In this document: in pieces, positions 18,584-26,624 of the stretch
How positions within the stretch are numbered: position 1 is the stretch's first letter
Layout of the letters: each line of letters opens with the position of its first letter
Assembly (NCBI GenBank): GCA_900109435.1
Contig: FNZT01000018.1
Location: 1-64,000 of the forward strand
Direction of reading: 5' to 3'
Length of the DNA: 64,000 nt
Source: Ruminococcus sp. YRD2003
Lineage (GTDB): Bacteria > Bacillota > Clostridia > Oscillospirales > Ruminococcaceae
The notes under the pieces: model-generated
What the model saw: the letters and a program-made list of their open reading frames with translations, nothing else
What the model was told of the DNA's origin: nothing
The model's database searches: none
Position numbers and translations under genes: made by a program

Positions 18584-20137
18584 TCAAATGCTAAATTTCA
18601 CCTCAATACCTGTTTCATCGGATATAAGCACGACATCGATCATAGCTGCCGCTACATCGTGCTTCTCCTGCACCGTCAGCTTATCCCACTGCTTCATAGG
18701 TTCTTCCAAAGGCTTTGTGTCGATCGCCTTACGCTTACGGCACATAGTCTGCATTTTTTTATCAAGCTCCGACTTCTGTTCGTGCAGGGCGCTCACACGC
18801 TTCTGAATGTAGTCAAAGAGTACGCTGTCCGCATCAGCGAGCTTTTCCATGAGTTTCTGAATTTCGCTGTCAATGCGAATGATCTCCGTCTTGATACTCT
18901 CCGTTTCGGTGTCGGGCTTGCTGTCCTCACGCTTTGCAATTTTTAACTGTTCAATACGCTTCTGCATTTCTTTCAGCACAGCGTCCTCGACCTGTCTCGG
19001 CTTTAACTGAATGGGCGGAGTGGGACAGCCGTTCAGCGTGAACTTGCCGTAGTCGATGAAGCGATGATACACAACACCTTTTCTGTTCGCACAGTGATTG
19101 AAGTGCATCGCATAGCCGCAGCAGGCACATTTCACCATACCCACAAGCCAAGAGTTCATAGCCTTGCCGTTTGTCGGGAACTTGCTCTGGTGCGACTTCC
19201 TGTCCTGCACTCTCAGCCACGTTTCCGCAGGCACAAGCCCCTCATGGTAGGCTACCTTGACGAAATGCGTATCATCAAGCCCGGCGTGAACGAACAAACC
19301 GTGAATACCGTCATAGGCTTCAATATCGTCAAGCATTTCATATCCTTTGGAAAGAAAATAGCGGTAGACCTCTTTGTCAGCCCTCACATAAAGCGGATTT
19401 TCAAGAATACGGCTCAGGTGCGATCTGTCAAGATTGGAAATGCCTGTTTTCGTGCGTGGTGTCGGTCTTGAAGCATTGATACCGTTCTCCGTCATGTAGC
19501 GGATAATATCGGTCAGAGAGTTTTCGGGATTCTGATACAGGTCATACGCCACACGCACCGCCTCGGCATTCTCCGAGGGAACAAGCACCGAGCCTGTTTT
19601 GCCGTTAATTGTTCTTCTTTCGGGAGTATAGCCGAACTGAACTTTACCGCCCTGATAGAAGCCTGTTTCTCTTGCCTTAGTCTGGAAGGCATCCGCTACA
19701 CGGGCGGCGATCGTCTCACGCTCAAACTCCGCAAAATTCAGCAGATTGTTCCTCATCATACGTCCCTCTTTTGTCTCCGTATTGAACGGCTCTGAGAGCG
19801 AATAGACGGTCACACCGTAGCGGTCAAGCTCGTCCGTGATATTCAAGTATTCCCTCATATTTCTGCTGAAACGGTCATACTTTTTCACGATGATTCTACT
19901 GATAAGTCCCTCACGGGCATCGCTCATCATCTGCATAAATGCGGGACGGTGCATCACATCTTTGCCCGACTTGCCGTCATCGCAATAGATACGATAATCG
20001 CATTCTCCCACAAATCTGATACACTCCTCCTTCTGTGCGGAAATGGACAGCGAATTGTTGCCCTTATCCTTGTCGCTGACGGAGCGACGGACGTAGATCG
20101 CCGTGATACCGTCGTTTGTTTTAGTTGTTCTTTTCAT
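18584..20137 (-). CDS. Large serine integrase of element A
   Basis: A 517-residue large serine recombinase. The resolvase domain (1-150) has the catalytic serine in YVRRS (Ser19) and the conserved YDRFSRN and NLLNFAEFERETIA segments. A recombinase domain follows, with a zinc ribbon near 336-375 (CACC...C...C) and a C-terminal coiled coil. Its stop is about 50 bases from the element's left core, the usual place for an integrase. It should catalyse insertion into and excision from the helicase GTPLSNS codons. Only the fold is shared with the integrase of element B; the sequences and target sites differ, although the two element backbones match. The start at 20137 follows GGAGG. Confidence 0.93.
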   Translation of the reverse strand: MKRTTKTNDGITAIYVRRSVSDKDKGNNSLSISAQKEECIRFVGECDYRIYCDDGKSGKDVMHRPAFMQMMSDAREGLISRIIVKKYDRFSRNMREYLNITDELDRYGVTVYSLSEPFNTETKEGRMMRNNLLNFAEFERETIAARVADAFQTKARETGFYQGGKVQFGYTPERRTINGKTGSVLVPSENAEAVRVAYDLYQNPENSLTDIIRYMTENGINASRPTPRTKTGISNLDRSHLSRILENPLYVRADKEVYRYFLSKGYEMLDDIEAYDGIHGLFVHAGLDDTHFVKVAYHEGLVPAETWLRVQDRKSHQSKFPTNGKAMNSWLVGMVKCACCGYAMHFNHCANRKGVVYHRFIDYGKFTLNGCPTPPIQLKPRQVEDAVLKEMQKRIEQLKIAKREDSKPDTETESIKTEIIRIDSEIQKLMEKLADADSVLFDYIQKRVSALHEQKSELDKKMQTMCRKRKAIDTKPLEEPMKQWDKLTVQEKHDVAAAMIDVVLISDETGIEVKFSI

Positions 20138-20156
20138 TGTTGACCTCCAATTGCGT

Positions 20157-20215
20157 TTGCAATCGGACGGTTGGTTTTACATCTATATCATAGCGCAACC
20201 GTCCGAAAATTGCAA
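20157..20215 (-). promoter_or_regulatory. Integrase A promoter with 10-bp inverted operator
   Basis: Minus strand: TTGCAA (20215-20210), 17-base spacer, TATGAT (20192-20187). The inverted repeat CGGACGGTTG (20164-20173) / CAACCGTCCG (20196-20205) places one arm in the spacer and the other just downstream of the -10. The downstream arm with its flank, GTAAAACCAACCGTCC, recurs at the right end of the element (38424-38439). Confidence 0.7.
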
Positions 20216-20258
20216 CAGCGTTCTTGTAACTGTAATCATTTTTCGGCAGATTGCCAGA

Positions 20259-20447
20259 TCATTCAGTTGTTTCTTCTGTTCCGTTGCGGCGCATTGCACC
20301 GAGGAAAATATCGTACATCTTGTTGATCTTCTGCTGTCTGATCGTTTCGGGAACATCATCAGGGTAAGAAACTCTCACCTTGATACCCTCATCAGATACA
20401 TAGTCAACTGCCTTCTCTCTTTTCTCTACGGCAGATGTTGTATTCAA
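20259..20447 (-). CDS. Small protein upstream of integrase A (unknown)
   Basis: A 62-residue protein, apparently from a TTG start at 20447 with AAGGACT ahead of it; its start lies four bases past the stop of the 161-residue gene. It has a charged N-terminus, a short beta-like stretch (EGIKVRVSYPDDVP) and a helix (ETIRQQKINKMYDIFLGAM). The slot corresponds to the TnpW-like gene of element B. Small proteins next to serine integrases are sometimes recombination directionality factors, but nothing in the sequence proves that here. Confidence 0.5.
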   Translation of the reverse strand: MNTTSAVEKREKAVDYVSDEGIKVRVSYPDDVPETIRQQKINKMYDIFLGAMRRNGTEETTE

Positions 20448-20451
20448 ATTT

Positions 20452-20937
20452 TTAGTCCTTTCCGACAGCTTTATCTTTCTCGCTGTCTTTCATTTCGGGT
20501 TTGGTTATCAGCATCATAGCATCTTTCAGCTCATGCTGGATCGTGTAAGTATCGCAGTACCAGTTATCCACATACCGCTTGCAGACGGCAAGCTGAATAT
20601 CAAGAGGTCTGCGGCGGAGCGTACCCTCTGTCATATGCAGGAGTTTTGCGACATCAGACAGGAAATAAAGGCAGTCATCGCCCTTATGCTCCGCTATCTC
20701 CCTGCGCTGTTCGGCATACTCGTCCGAGGTGAATTTTGCAATTATTTCATCAACGGACTCCTTGTAAATGCCGTCATAGTTGAACAGCATACGCTCTTTG
20801 TCGAACCGCCCTTTGAACGGGATACCGCTTGTGGCGAAGGCAATGCTTATCTGCTGTCCCTTGTCAGAATTTATTGAAACATATTCCTTGTTGTTGCTCT
20901 CATAATCGTCACCAACAAGGAAAACATAGTCACTCAT
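20452..20937 (-). CDS. Conserved element protein of unknown function (A copy)
   Basis: A 161-residue protein beginning MSDYVFLVGDDYESNNKEYVSIN. It is clearly homologous to 40796-41245 in element B: the same start, then ISIAFATSGIPFKGRFDKERM..., FTSDEYAEQRREIAEHKGDDCLYFL, and RRRPLDIQLAVCKRYV. It is soluble, mixed alpha/beta, with no motif I recognise. It sits in a minus-strand operon after the coiled-coil gene and before the integrase, so it may help maintain or regulate the element. The C-terminal tail is Lys/Asp rich and differs from the B copy. Confidence 0.6.
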   Translation of the reverse strand: MSDYVFLVGDDYESNNKEYVSINSDKGQQISIAFATSGIPFKGRFDKERMLFNYDGIYKESVDEIIAKFTSDEYAEQRREIAEHKGDDCLYFLSDVAKLLHMTEGTLRRRPLDIQLAVCKRYVDNWYCDTYTIQHELKDAMMLITKPEMKDSEKDKAVGKD

Positions 20938-20954
20938 TCAAAGCCCCCTTTCCG

Positions 20955-21293
20955 TCAATTACTGCCTGAGTAGCTATGGGGAAAACTGCTGTGCTTGACC
21001 GCAGTATCGTCCTGCTTGTCCTCATCGTCCGTGACCGAGGAAGTATCGTCCGTATCATCATCGGACTGCTCACTCTCACGGAGTTTTTCAAGCTGTTCAT
21101 GCTCACGCTCGATAGCGGAGAACAGGTCTTTGCCACTCAGCTTAAACTTGCTTGCAAGAGCCGTCAGGTAGAGCTTGTTGTACTCCTCCATTTCCTTGTT
21201 GAGCTGCTCCTGTTCGTCAGCGATAGCTTTCTCACGCTTGGCGATTTTCTTTTCGAGTTTCGCCAGCTTGTCAGCGATAGAAGTCGTAGCCAT
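20955..21293 (-). CDS. Coiled-coil element protein (A copy)
   Basis: A 112-residue protein starting MATTSIADKLAKLEKKIAKREKAI. The start at 21293 is preferred over one 17 codons upstream because GGTGGTGAT lies ahead of it and the element B homologue begins at the same residue. Residues 8-70 form a strong coiled coil (heptads of L/I with K/E), followed by an acidic Asp/Ser-rich tail. It resembles DUF4315-type proteins of conjugative elements, though that match is from memory only. It precedes the 161-residue gene in the same operon. Confidence 0.55.
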   Translation of the reverse strand: MATTSIADKLAKLEKKIAKREKAIADEQEQLNKEMEEYNKLYLTALASKFKLSGKDLFSAIEREHEQLEKLRESEQSDDDTDDTSSVTDDEDKQDDTAVKHSSFPHSYSGSN

Positions 21294-21449
21294 ATCATCA
21301 CCACCATTCTGAAATTTTAGTTGAGCTGAATTATTCAACTCCATAGTAATATTATAGCGCGCTCGGATACCAAAAGTCTATTGGCAGTGCGCAAGAAATA
21401 GAGTGCGCCATAAAAGTTTTCTTATCGTGAAAATGTTATGGGGAAAATA

Positions 21450-21480
21450 AAAAAGCGGAACGCTTGTAACGCTCCGCATT
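21450..21480 (-). terminator. Terminator of the Tim44-like gene
   Basis: GCGGA-ACG...CGC-TCCGC hairpin. On the minus strand it is followed by CTTTTTTATTTTCCCC. It lies about 30 bases past the stop at 21508. Confidence 0.65.
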
Positions 21481-21507
21481 AAGTAGATATTATTTCATTT
21501 GATTCTA

Positions 21508-22752
21508 TTACTTTATGTTTGTAATAACCCAGTCGTGTTCTTCGTGCAAATATTCAGTGTTGCAGTACGGGCAGGCTTTCACATTGCGTGCATCGAAACT
21601 TCCACCGCATGACGGACAGCTAACGGCAGAGAAAGAGAAGCCAAGCTCGGTCGGGGCTTTGATATGCTTTCTGATACGCATTCTGTATTTGTCAGTTTTA
21701 CTTTGGATTTTTCCTTTTTTGTAATGAAGACAGTCAAGAAAAAGCGTGACCTCAACATCGCAAACATTATCTTTTATTTTGCAACTGTTTATGTTGAAGT
21801 TGAATAGCTGTGCTTCAATGATGTCAGCCGCTTTTTCAGGACACTGACACTTACAGCAGGCAAGCTCTGTGGCATCCTTGCTGTAAACAGCCATTCTGAA
21901 CAGTGATGTGATTTTATCTCGGAAGTATTCGATTGAAAACTCAGGATCATGCCGTTTGATCTTATTCGCATAAAACAGAGTTGAGCCTGTACCTCCTCCG
22001 CCCCTCATATTCTTGCCCATAAAGAATATGACCTCAAATAGCTTTTTGGTCCCAAACAACATAGCACCGACAATACCTCCGGCAACAATGCCACCGGTGA
22101 TTTCTTCTATTGCGCTGCTGTTTTGACCTGTGAACAGGACGTAAATCATTGTCAGTAAAATGCTAACCGTTATAAAGATTGCCAACTCACGCTTGTTTTT
22201 AGCAGCATTTTTGTCTCTATTATATTCCTCGTTAATGAAAAAGTTCACGACTTTCGGATATAGTTCGCTCATAAGAAATCCGGTACCACAGTATTTACAT
22301 CCAGATTCGAGTTCCCCAAGCGTAGACGGCGCACCGCAGTGAGGACAGCATAACGGCATAGAAGCCCTCGGCTGGGTATCATTTTTCAAGCTCTGGAATA
22401 TCGTACTCAGACCGATGTTCGCTGTATTTTTATAGATCTGAGTCTGATTGCATCCGATGTTTCTTGTCATGCACATATTTCCGTTGACACTGCTGTTTGT
22501 GAATACTCTGTCGCTGTAAGAAGCGCCATAGATATTGCCTGTGGCTGATCCCGTATTTTTGAGATTGCATTGCATATCAAGTCCGAGCGATTGCAGCTTT
22601 TGTCTTTGCAGCTCTAAGGCAAAGCGAAGATCCTGACTCGCAAGTTCGGGCATTTCCCCTCCGTTGTACCATTTCGACATCTGCCTTACAAATGTTTTAT
22701 ATGGCTCTGCCAAATCAGAATGTTCCGTAAAACTAAAGCCAAAAATACTCAT
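21508..22752 (-). CDS. Membrane protein with two zinc ribbons and a Tim44-like domain
   Basis: A 414-residue protein. Zinc ribbon 1 (CCPHCGAP...CKYCGTGF) lies near 132-157 and zinc ribbon 2 (CPSCGGSF...CPYCNTEY) near the C-terminus. Two hydrophobic segments lie between them (AIFITVSILLTMIYVLFTG and EEITGGIVAGGIVGAMLFG). After a Gly-rich stretch comes a region like Tim44/Mba1-type domains (KRHDPEFSIEYFRDKITSLF). The protein is probably anchored in the cytoplasmic membrane with its domains inside. In element B the equivalent position between the coiled-coil gene and the mob leader holds an unrelated 137-residue protein, so this is bay cargo. Function unknown; a role in defence or stress is only a guess. 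Confidence 0.6.
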   Translation of the reverse strand: MSIFGFSFTEHSDLAEPYKTFVRQMSKWYNGGEMPELASQDLRFALELQRQKLQSLGLDMQCNLKNTGSATGNIYGASYSDRVFTNSSVNGNMCMTRNIGCNQTQIYKNTANIGLSTIFQSLKNDTQPRASMPLCCPHCGAPSTLGELESGCKYCGTGFLMSELYPKVVNFFINEEYNRDKNAAKNKRELAIFITVSILLTMIYVLFTGQNSSAIEEITGGIVAGGIVGAMLFGTKKLFEVIFFMGKNMRGGGGTGSTLFYANKIKRHDPEFSIEYFRDKITSLFRMAVYSKDATELACCKCQCPEKAADIIEAQLFNFNINSCKIKDNVCDVEVTLFLDCLHYKKGKIQSKTDKYRMRIRKHIKAPTELGFSFSAVSCPSCGGSFDARNVKACPYCNTEYLHEEHDWVITNIK

Positions 22753-23405
22753 TTGTTATTCCTCTTTTCAATATTCAAGCCAAGCGCCTGTTGTTACCTC
22801 ATTATTATACCACACCGTCCCTGAATAATCAATCCCATTTCTGAGAAAATCTCCCCTCCGAAATCGCCGTCATCATCAACAGAAATACCGTGTTGAAACT
22901 ATGCAAGAGGGAGAATCGTCATGAACAAACTGTAAACTTTTCGGAAAATCATGAGCAAATCTTCAAAAATAGCGGTAGATAAGTAGAGGGTGTTTTTCAT
23001 GGGCGGTCAGGCAGGGCAGAAATTTGAATGTAACGATAAGCATATCGACATTCAAAATCGGCTCAGGGAGAGCCGAGGAAATAGTTTCACCAGACTGCCG
23101 CCAACCCAGCATCATAACTGCGCCGAAGCCCGGTAAAATACCCTCAGAGCCGTGCGGAACAGAGAGAAAGTCGCATAGCTCCAATCACGCAGGAGCGTGA
23201 AAAATAGCCGTAGGAACGGCAAAAATACAGACACGGGCGGACACGCCCGACATATTTCACAAGCACGGTATAAAGTATTACGATTATGGAAAATCGTAAA
23301 CTTTATACGGCTTGTCAGGGGAAAATTCCCCTAAGACCCCTGAGAGCGATTGCAGGAGCAATCGAAGAACGGCGGCAGAGCCGCCGAGAAAGTGAGGACA
23401 ACACA
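22753..23405 (+). ncRNA. Hairpin-rich leader upstream of mobC (candidate oriT and/or structured RNA, A copy)
   Basis: No gene is visible here, but at least nine short stems follow one another from 23023 to 23386: TTTGAATG/CATTCAAA, CGGCTC/GAGCCG, TCACGC/GCGTGA, GCCGT/ACGGC, CGGGCG/CGCCCG, TATAAAGT/ACTTTATA with ACGATT/AATCGT nested inside, AGGGGAA/TTCCCCT, CGATTGC/GCAATCG, and CGGCGGC/GCCGCCG. Several loops are AGGA. Element B keeps the same stems while loops change. The position just before mobC and relaxase suggests an oriT; the string of stems also suits a structured RNA. An open frame from 23286 into mobC exists but runs through the stems and has no ribosome site. Confidence 0.5.
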
Positions 23406-24158
23406 ATGTCAATATTCAAAAAATCGGGCGAGGGCTTCCTTGCAAAGCTGTTCAAGCACAAGCAAGTCGAGGAACTTGCGGAGGAACTTGCCCACACCTA
23501 TGCGGACGAAATGCAGGCGGATATGCTGTCCGATAATACCGAAACGGATACCGCCGAGGACACCGCTGCCGAGCCTGTTCCAATGTTGGAAGTCACGGAA
23601 TCAGGCGAGGTAGATTTCACTGAACCTCCCGACACCACCGAGGGCGAATCACCACCGCAGGACACCGAGCCGAGCGAGGTACGCAAGCACCTGATAACAT
23701 TCCGAGTGAACGACATGGAGCTTGAAGCGATCAACCGCCGATATGCTGAAACATCATTCAGAAGTAGGGGCGATTTTTGCAGATATTCTGCACTCACCGT
23801 AATGAATGTTGAGGAAGATACCGAGGACATAAAACAGATAGCACGATACATTTCGTCTATCTCCAATTCGTTCAATCAGGTAGCCCATAGAGTGAATAAA
23901 GGCGGCAAGCTCTACGATGAAGATATTGCCGATATGAAAGCGAGGTTAGAGGAAGTTTGGCGATTACTCGTATCCATACGATCCACACGGGAACATACGG
24001 TGCAATTGCTTATATCTGCAACCCAGACAAAACCGCAGACGGCAAATATGTTGTTAGCAACTTGTGCGTATCTACTCCATGTGGAGCATCAGAACAGTTC
24101 AAAAATATCCGAGAGTGTGTCGGTACAGGACGAAGCCGAAGCGAGTGCCAGCACATAA
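23406..24158 (+). CDS. mobC: MobC-like relaxosome protein (A copy)
   Basis: A 250-residue protein. ATG 23406 is preferred to an in-frame start at 23286 because GTGAGGA lies upstream and the earlier codons pass through hairpins. An acidic, low-complexity N-terminal region (1-90) is followed by a MobC domain at about 95-190: RKHLITFRVNDMELEAINRRYAETSFRS, then RYISSISNSFNQVAHRVNKGGKLY, then EEVWRLLVSIRS. MobC proteins bind oriT and load the relaxase. The last 67 codons overlap the relaxase gene in another frame. The element B homologue is nearly the same in the MobC domain. Confidence 0.85.
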   Translation: MSIFKKSGEGFLAKLFKHKQVEELAEELAHTYADEMQADMLSDNTETDTAEDTAAEPVPMLEVTESGEVDFTEPPDTTEGESPPQDTEPSEVRKHLITFRVNDMELEAINRRYAETSFRSRGDFCRYSALTVMNVEEDTEDIKQIARYISSISNSFNQVAHRVNKGGKLYDEDIADMKARLEEVWRLLVSIRSTREHTVQLLISATQTKPQTANMLLATCAYLLHVEHQNSSKISESVSVQDEAEASAST

Positions 24159-25369
24159 TACAATCGTTCGCCCCCGGAGAGGTAACTCCCGAACGGGCTT
24201 TGCTTATCGGACAGGAGCTTTGCAAGGCACTTTTCAATGACGAGTATCAGTATGTTTTAGCCGTCCATGTAGACCATGAACATATCCACAATCATGTGAT
24301 AGTAAACAACGTAAATTTCTACACGGGCAAGACCTTTGAAACCGAGCATAATCAGGGGAAAATTCCCGACCGTGCGTGGAGCAAACTCCGCACGATTTCC
24401 GACGAACTTTGCAGAAAGCACGGGCTTTCTATCATCGAAAACCCGCATCTTTCAAAGGGGAAGAGCCATTGGGAGTGGGAGCTTGACAAGCAAAATCTTT
24501 CGTGGAAAGAACAGCTTAAACGAGCCATTGACGAGGTTATCAAGGTCAGCGAGGACTTTGAAGATTTCCTGCAAAAGTGCGCTGATTTCGGGATATTGGT
24601 GGACTACAATCCCGACCACAAAATAGACCTGAAATTTATGCTTGCGGAGCAGAAAGAACGCAATCCGAGAGCGAAGTTTACCCGTGCGAAAACGCTGGGC
24701 TACTTCTACGAGAGTCAGCAGATCAGAAGGCGTATCGAGAGCTACAAATACCAAATGTCGCACCGTCCGACAGCAAGAATTATCCGTACCACAGCCGAGA
24801 AATTTCAGCAGTCTCAGGACTTGACGAATTGGGCAGACCGTGAGAATATGAAGGCGGCGAGCAAAGCACTTAACGAGATGAACGCAAGCAACTCCACCCT
24901 TGAAGAATTGGAGAGTGCAGCCCACAGGGCGTTTGCTGAATTTATGGTCATGTCAACACCGCAGTTTGAATTGAGTGACCGTATCCACGCTTTGGAGGAG
25001 CAAATTCCGGCTATCGAGGAATACCGCAAGTATAAGGTCTATTACAAGAACTATTCTTCTTTGGAGGGAAAGGCTAAAAAGAAATATGGGGAGAACTGCC
25101 GTTACGAACTCGACCAGTATCATGAGTGTCGTAAAAAGCTGAAAGAACTGTTTCCCGACGGCATCATTCCCAAGATCAAGGACTTGCAGGACGAGCTGAA
25201 AAAAGCCCGTGAAGATTATGCCAAGATGAGTGCGGAGCGTAAAGCCATAAAGAAAGAAGCGGACAGGCTTTCAAGGCTTGCACAGCAGAAGCGTGACAGT
25301 CAGAGAACGCTTGCCCGATATATGCAGAACGAACAAGCTGCCAAGAGAAAGAAAGGTCAGCTTGAATAA
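23957..25369 (+). CDS. Relaxase, MobL/MobP-like (A copy)
   Basis: A 470-residue protein. The best start is TTG at 23957, preceded by TTAGAGGAAG, which makes the gene begin 200 bases inside mobC. The N-terminus MAITRIHTIHTGTYGAIAYICNPDKT is a typical relaxase opening. The metal-binding motif HVDHEHIHNHVIVN lies near 104-117. The C-terminal half (from about 270) is a long charged coiled coil ending KKGQLE. It should nick the element's oriT and pilot DNA through a helper ICE's channel. The B copy has the same length. Confidence 0.88.
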   Translation: MAITRIHTIHTGTYGAIAYICNPDKTADGKYVVSNLCVSTPCGASEQFKNIRECVGTGRSRSECQHIIQSFAPGEVTPERALLIGQELCKALFNDEYQYVLAVHVDHEHIHNHVIVNNVNFYTGKTFETEHNQGKIPDRAWSKLRTISDELCRKHGLSIIENPHLSKGKSHWEWELDKQNLSWKEQLKRAIDEVIKVSEDFEDFLQKCADFGILVDYNPDHKIDLKFMLAEQKERNPRAKFTRAKTLGYFYESQQIRRRIESYKYQMSHRPTARIIRTTAEKFQQSQDLTNWADRENMKAASKALNEMNASNSTLEELESAAHRAFAEFMVMSTPQFELSDRIHALEEQIPAIEEYRKYKVYYKNYSSLEGKAKKKYGENCRYELDQYHECRKKLKELFPDGIIPKIKDLQDELKKAREDYAKMSAERKAIKKEADRLSRLAQQKRDSQRTLARYMQNEQAAKRKKGQLE

Positions 25370-25384
25370 AGAAAGGAAGATTTT

Positions 25385-25978
25385 ATGAGTAGAATAGGGT
25401 ATATCCGTGTATCTACGGAACATCAGGAGACAGCAAGACAGCAGGAGATCATGTGCGACTATCAGGTTGACCGTATCTTCTCCGAGAAGATTTCAGGAGC
25501 TAACACCGACCGCCCTCAGCTCAGGGCAATGCTTGACTATGTGCGTGAGGGCGATACGCTCTATATCGAGAGCATCAGCCGTTTGGGGCGCTCCACGAAA
25601 GACTTACTGAACATCATCGACACCCTCACTGAAAAAGGGGTAACACTCGTCAGCCATAAGGAGAATATCGACACGGACACTCCTACGGGCAAATTCATGT
25701 TGACCGTATTTGCAGCACTCTCACAGTTGGAGCGTGAACAGCTCAAACAGCGTCAGCGTGAGGGCATCGAGATCGCTAAGGCTCAGGGCAAGTACACAGG
25801 CAGAAAGCCCATTGAGATCGACTGGACAAGGTTCGGTCAGCTTTATGGGGAATGGAAGTCAAAGAGCATCACGGGCAGGGACTTTATGCGGAGAATGGGC
25901 TTGTCCGCTAACACCTTTTACCGCCGTGTCAGGGAGTATGAAGCGGAAAACGGGATAACCGAGTCTGTTTCTGCATGA
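25385..25978 (+). CDS. Small serine recombinase (resolvase/invertase, A copy)
   Basis: A 197-residue resolvase starting MSRIGYIRVSTEHQETARQQ, with the catalytic Ser10 in YIRVS. Further family segments are GDTLYIESISRLGRST and AALSQLEREQLKQRQREGI, and a C-terminal helix-turn-helix is present (GRDFMRRMGLSANTFYRRV). It follows the relaxase by 15 bases with AAAGGAAG ahead of it. Likely roles are multimer resolution of the excised circle or a site-specific switch. It is distinct from the tyrosine recombinases beside hsdS. The B copy is nearly identical. Confidence 0.9.
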   Translation: MSRIGYIRVSTEHQETARQQEIMCDYQVDRIFSEKISGANTDRPQLRAMLDYVREGDTLYIESISRLGRSTKDLLNIIDTLTEKGVTLVSHKENIDTDTPTGKFMLTVFAALSQLEREQLKQRQREGIEIAKAQGKYTGRKPIEIDWTRFGQLYGEWKSKSITGRDFMRRMGLSANTFYRRVREYEAENGITESVSA

Positions 25979-26050
25979 GCATATTGCACCGGGGATTTTT
26001 ATAATATTGCTGCGCCCTGCACAATTATTATTACAATTACTCCGCAGGGC

Positions 26051-26079
26051 TGGACTCCTGTCTTGTCATGGGATATAAT
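26051..26079 (+). promoter_or_regulatory. Promoter of the 70-residue cargo gene
   Basis: TGGACT (26051-26056), 17-base spacer, TATAAT (26074-26079), about 30 bases before the start codon. Confidence 0.55.
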
Positions 26080-26112
26080 GTATCTACAATAAAACACAGG
26101 AGGGATACAGCT

Positions 26113-26325
26113 ATGTTAAAGATACCCGAATTGGCTATGCCGAGAACACGCAAGGTCACTACTGTCTGCAATGGTAAGCGTGAGGTCTGGACCGACTACG
26201 AAGAAGCAAAGGCATATTTCCTCGAAATGATGATGACCGCCGAGGGAGAGGAACGTGACCGAGCAGAGTGTGTTTACATTCAGCTACTTCACGGACTTGA
26301 CGAGTGCAGCGATGAGGACGAGTAA
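26113..26325 (+). CDS. Small unknown protein in the post-resolvase bay of element A
   Basis: A 70-residue protein starting MLKIPELAMPRTRKVTTVCNG. ATG 26113 follows AGGAGGGATACAGCT and is preferred over a start 15 codons upstream that would overlap the promoter. It is acidic at the C-terminus (ECSDEDE) and helical (DYEEAKAYFLEMMMTAEGEERDRAECVYIQLLHG). No family recognised. It sits where element B instead carries the fluoride-riboswitch antiporter, so this is a variable cargo position. Confidence 0.5.
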   Translation: MLKIPELAMPRTRKVTTVCNGKREVWTDYEEAKAYFLEMMMTAEGEERDRAECVYIQLLHGLDECSDEDE

Positions 26326-26608
26326 TCAGCGTAAGGGCTTTGCAGTAATGCAGAGCCTTTTGCTATGCTCAGACGAACGGAAACGCCCCTCTGAGCCGTC
26401 CGAGCCTGCGGAGCGGAAAACTTAACCGCCTGAAAAGAAAAGACCTGAGAAATGCTTGTAAGCTAATCTCAGGTCTTTGTGAGTTATTCAGTTCCAAAAG
26501 GGTATGCTGTCATTGTGGCGCGCGCCATAATGCTGATTTGAACCCCAGCGGAACGGAAAGTGAGTGTGTCATTAGACTTTGGGCTATTGGCGCTGATTTC
26601 GATAGCAT
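26326..26608. other. Conserved non-coding flank of the restriction cargo bay (A copy)
   Basis: No gene is visible. The stretch matches 46867-47093 of element B closely up to GGGCTATTGGC, after which the two elements diverge into unrelated restriction cargo. The break at about 26594 in A and 47092 in B marks the left edge of a shared cargo site. It contains the hairpin at 26440-26477. Confidence 0.6.
26440..26477. terminator. Long perfect hairpin in the cargo-bay flank (A)
   Basis: AAGACCTGAGA (26440-26450) pairs with TCTCAGGTCTT (26467-26477). The same 11-bp stem occurs at 46939-46978 in element B. It may terminate transcription in both directions. Confidence 0.65.
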
Positions 26609-26624
26609 GATAAACGATAATTTA
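26609..26624 (+). repeat. hsdS inversion core, site a (element A)
   Basis: GATAAACGATAATTTA, plus orientation, at the 5' edge of the silent TRD2 cassette. It encodes I-N-D-N-L. Homology with site d continues downstream into the central conserved region. Confidence 0.85.

Noticed and set aside
23286..23405. A 40-codon N-terminal extension of mobC (also 42800-42919)
   Set aside because: It passes through conserved hairpins and lacks a ribosome site; ATG 23406/42920 has one.
25385..25978. The small serine resolvase as the hsdS invertase
   Set aside because: It lies outside the restriction bay on the backbone, and a tyrosine recombinase sits between the hsdS halves in both elements.
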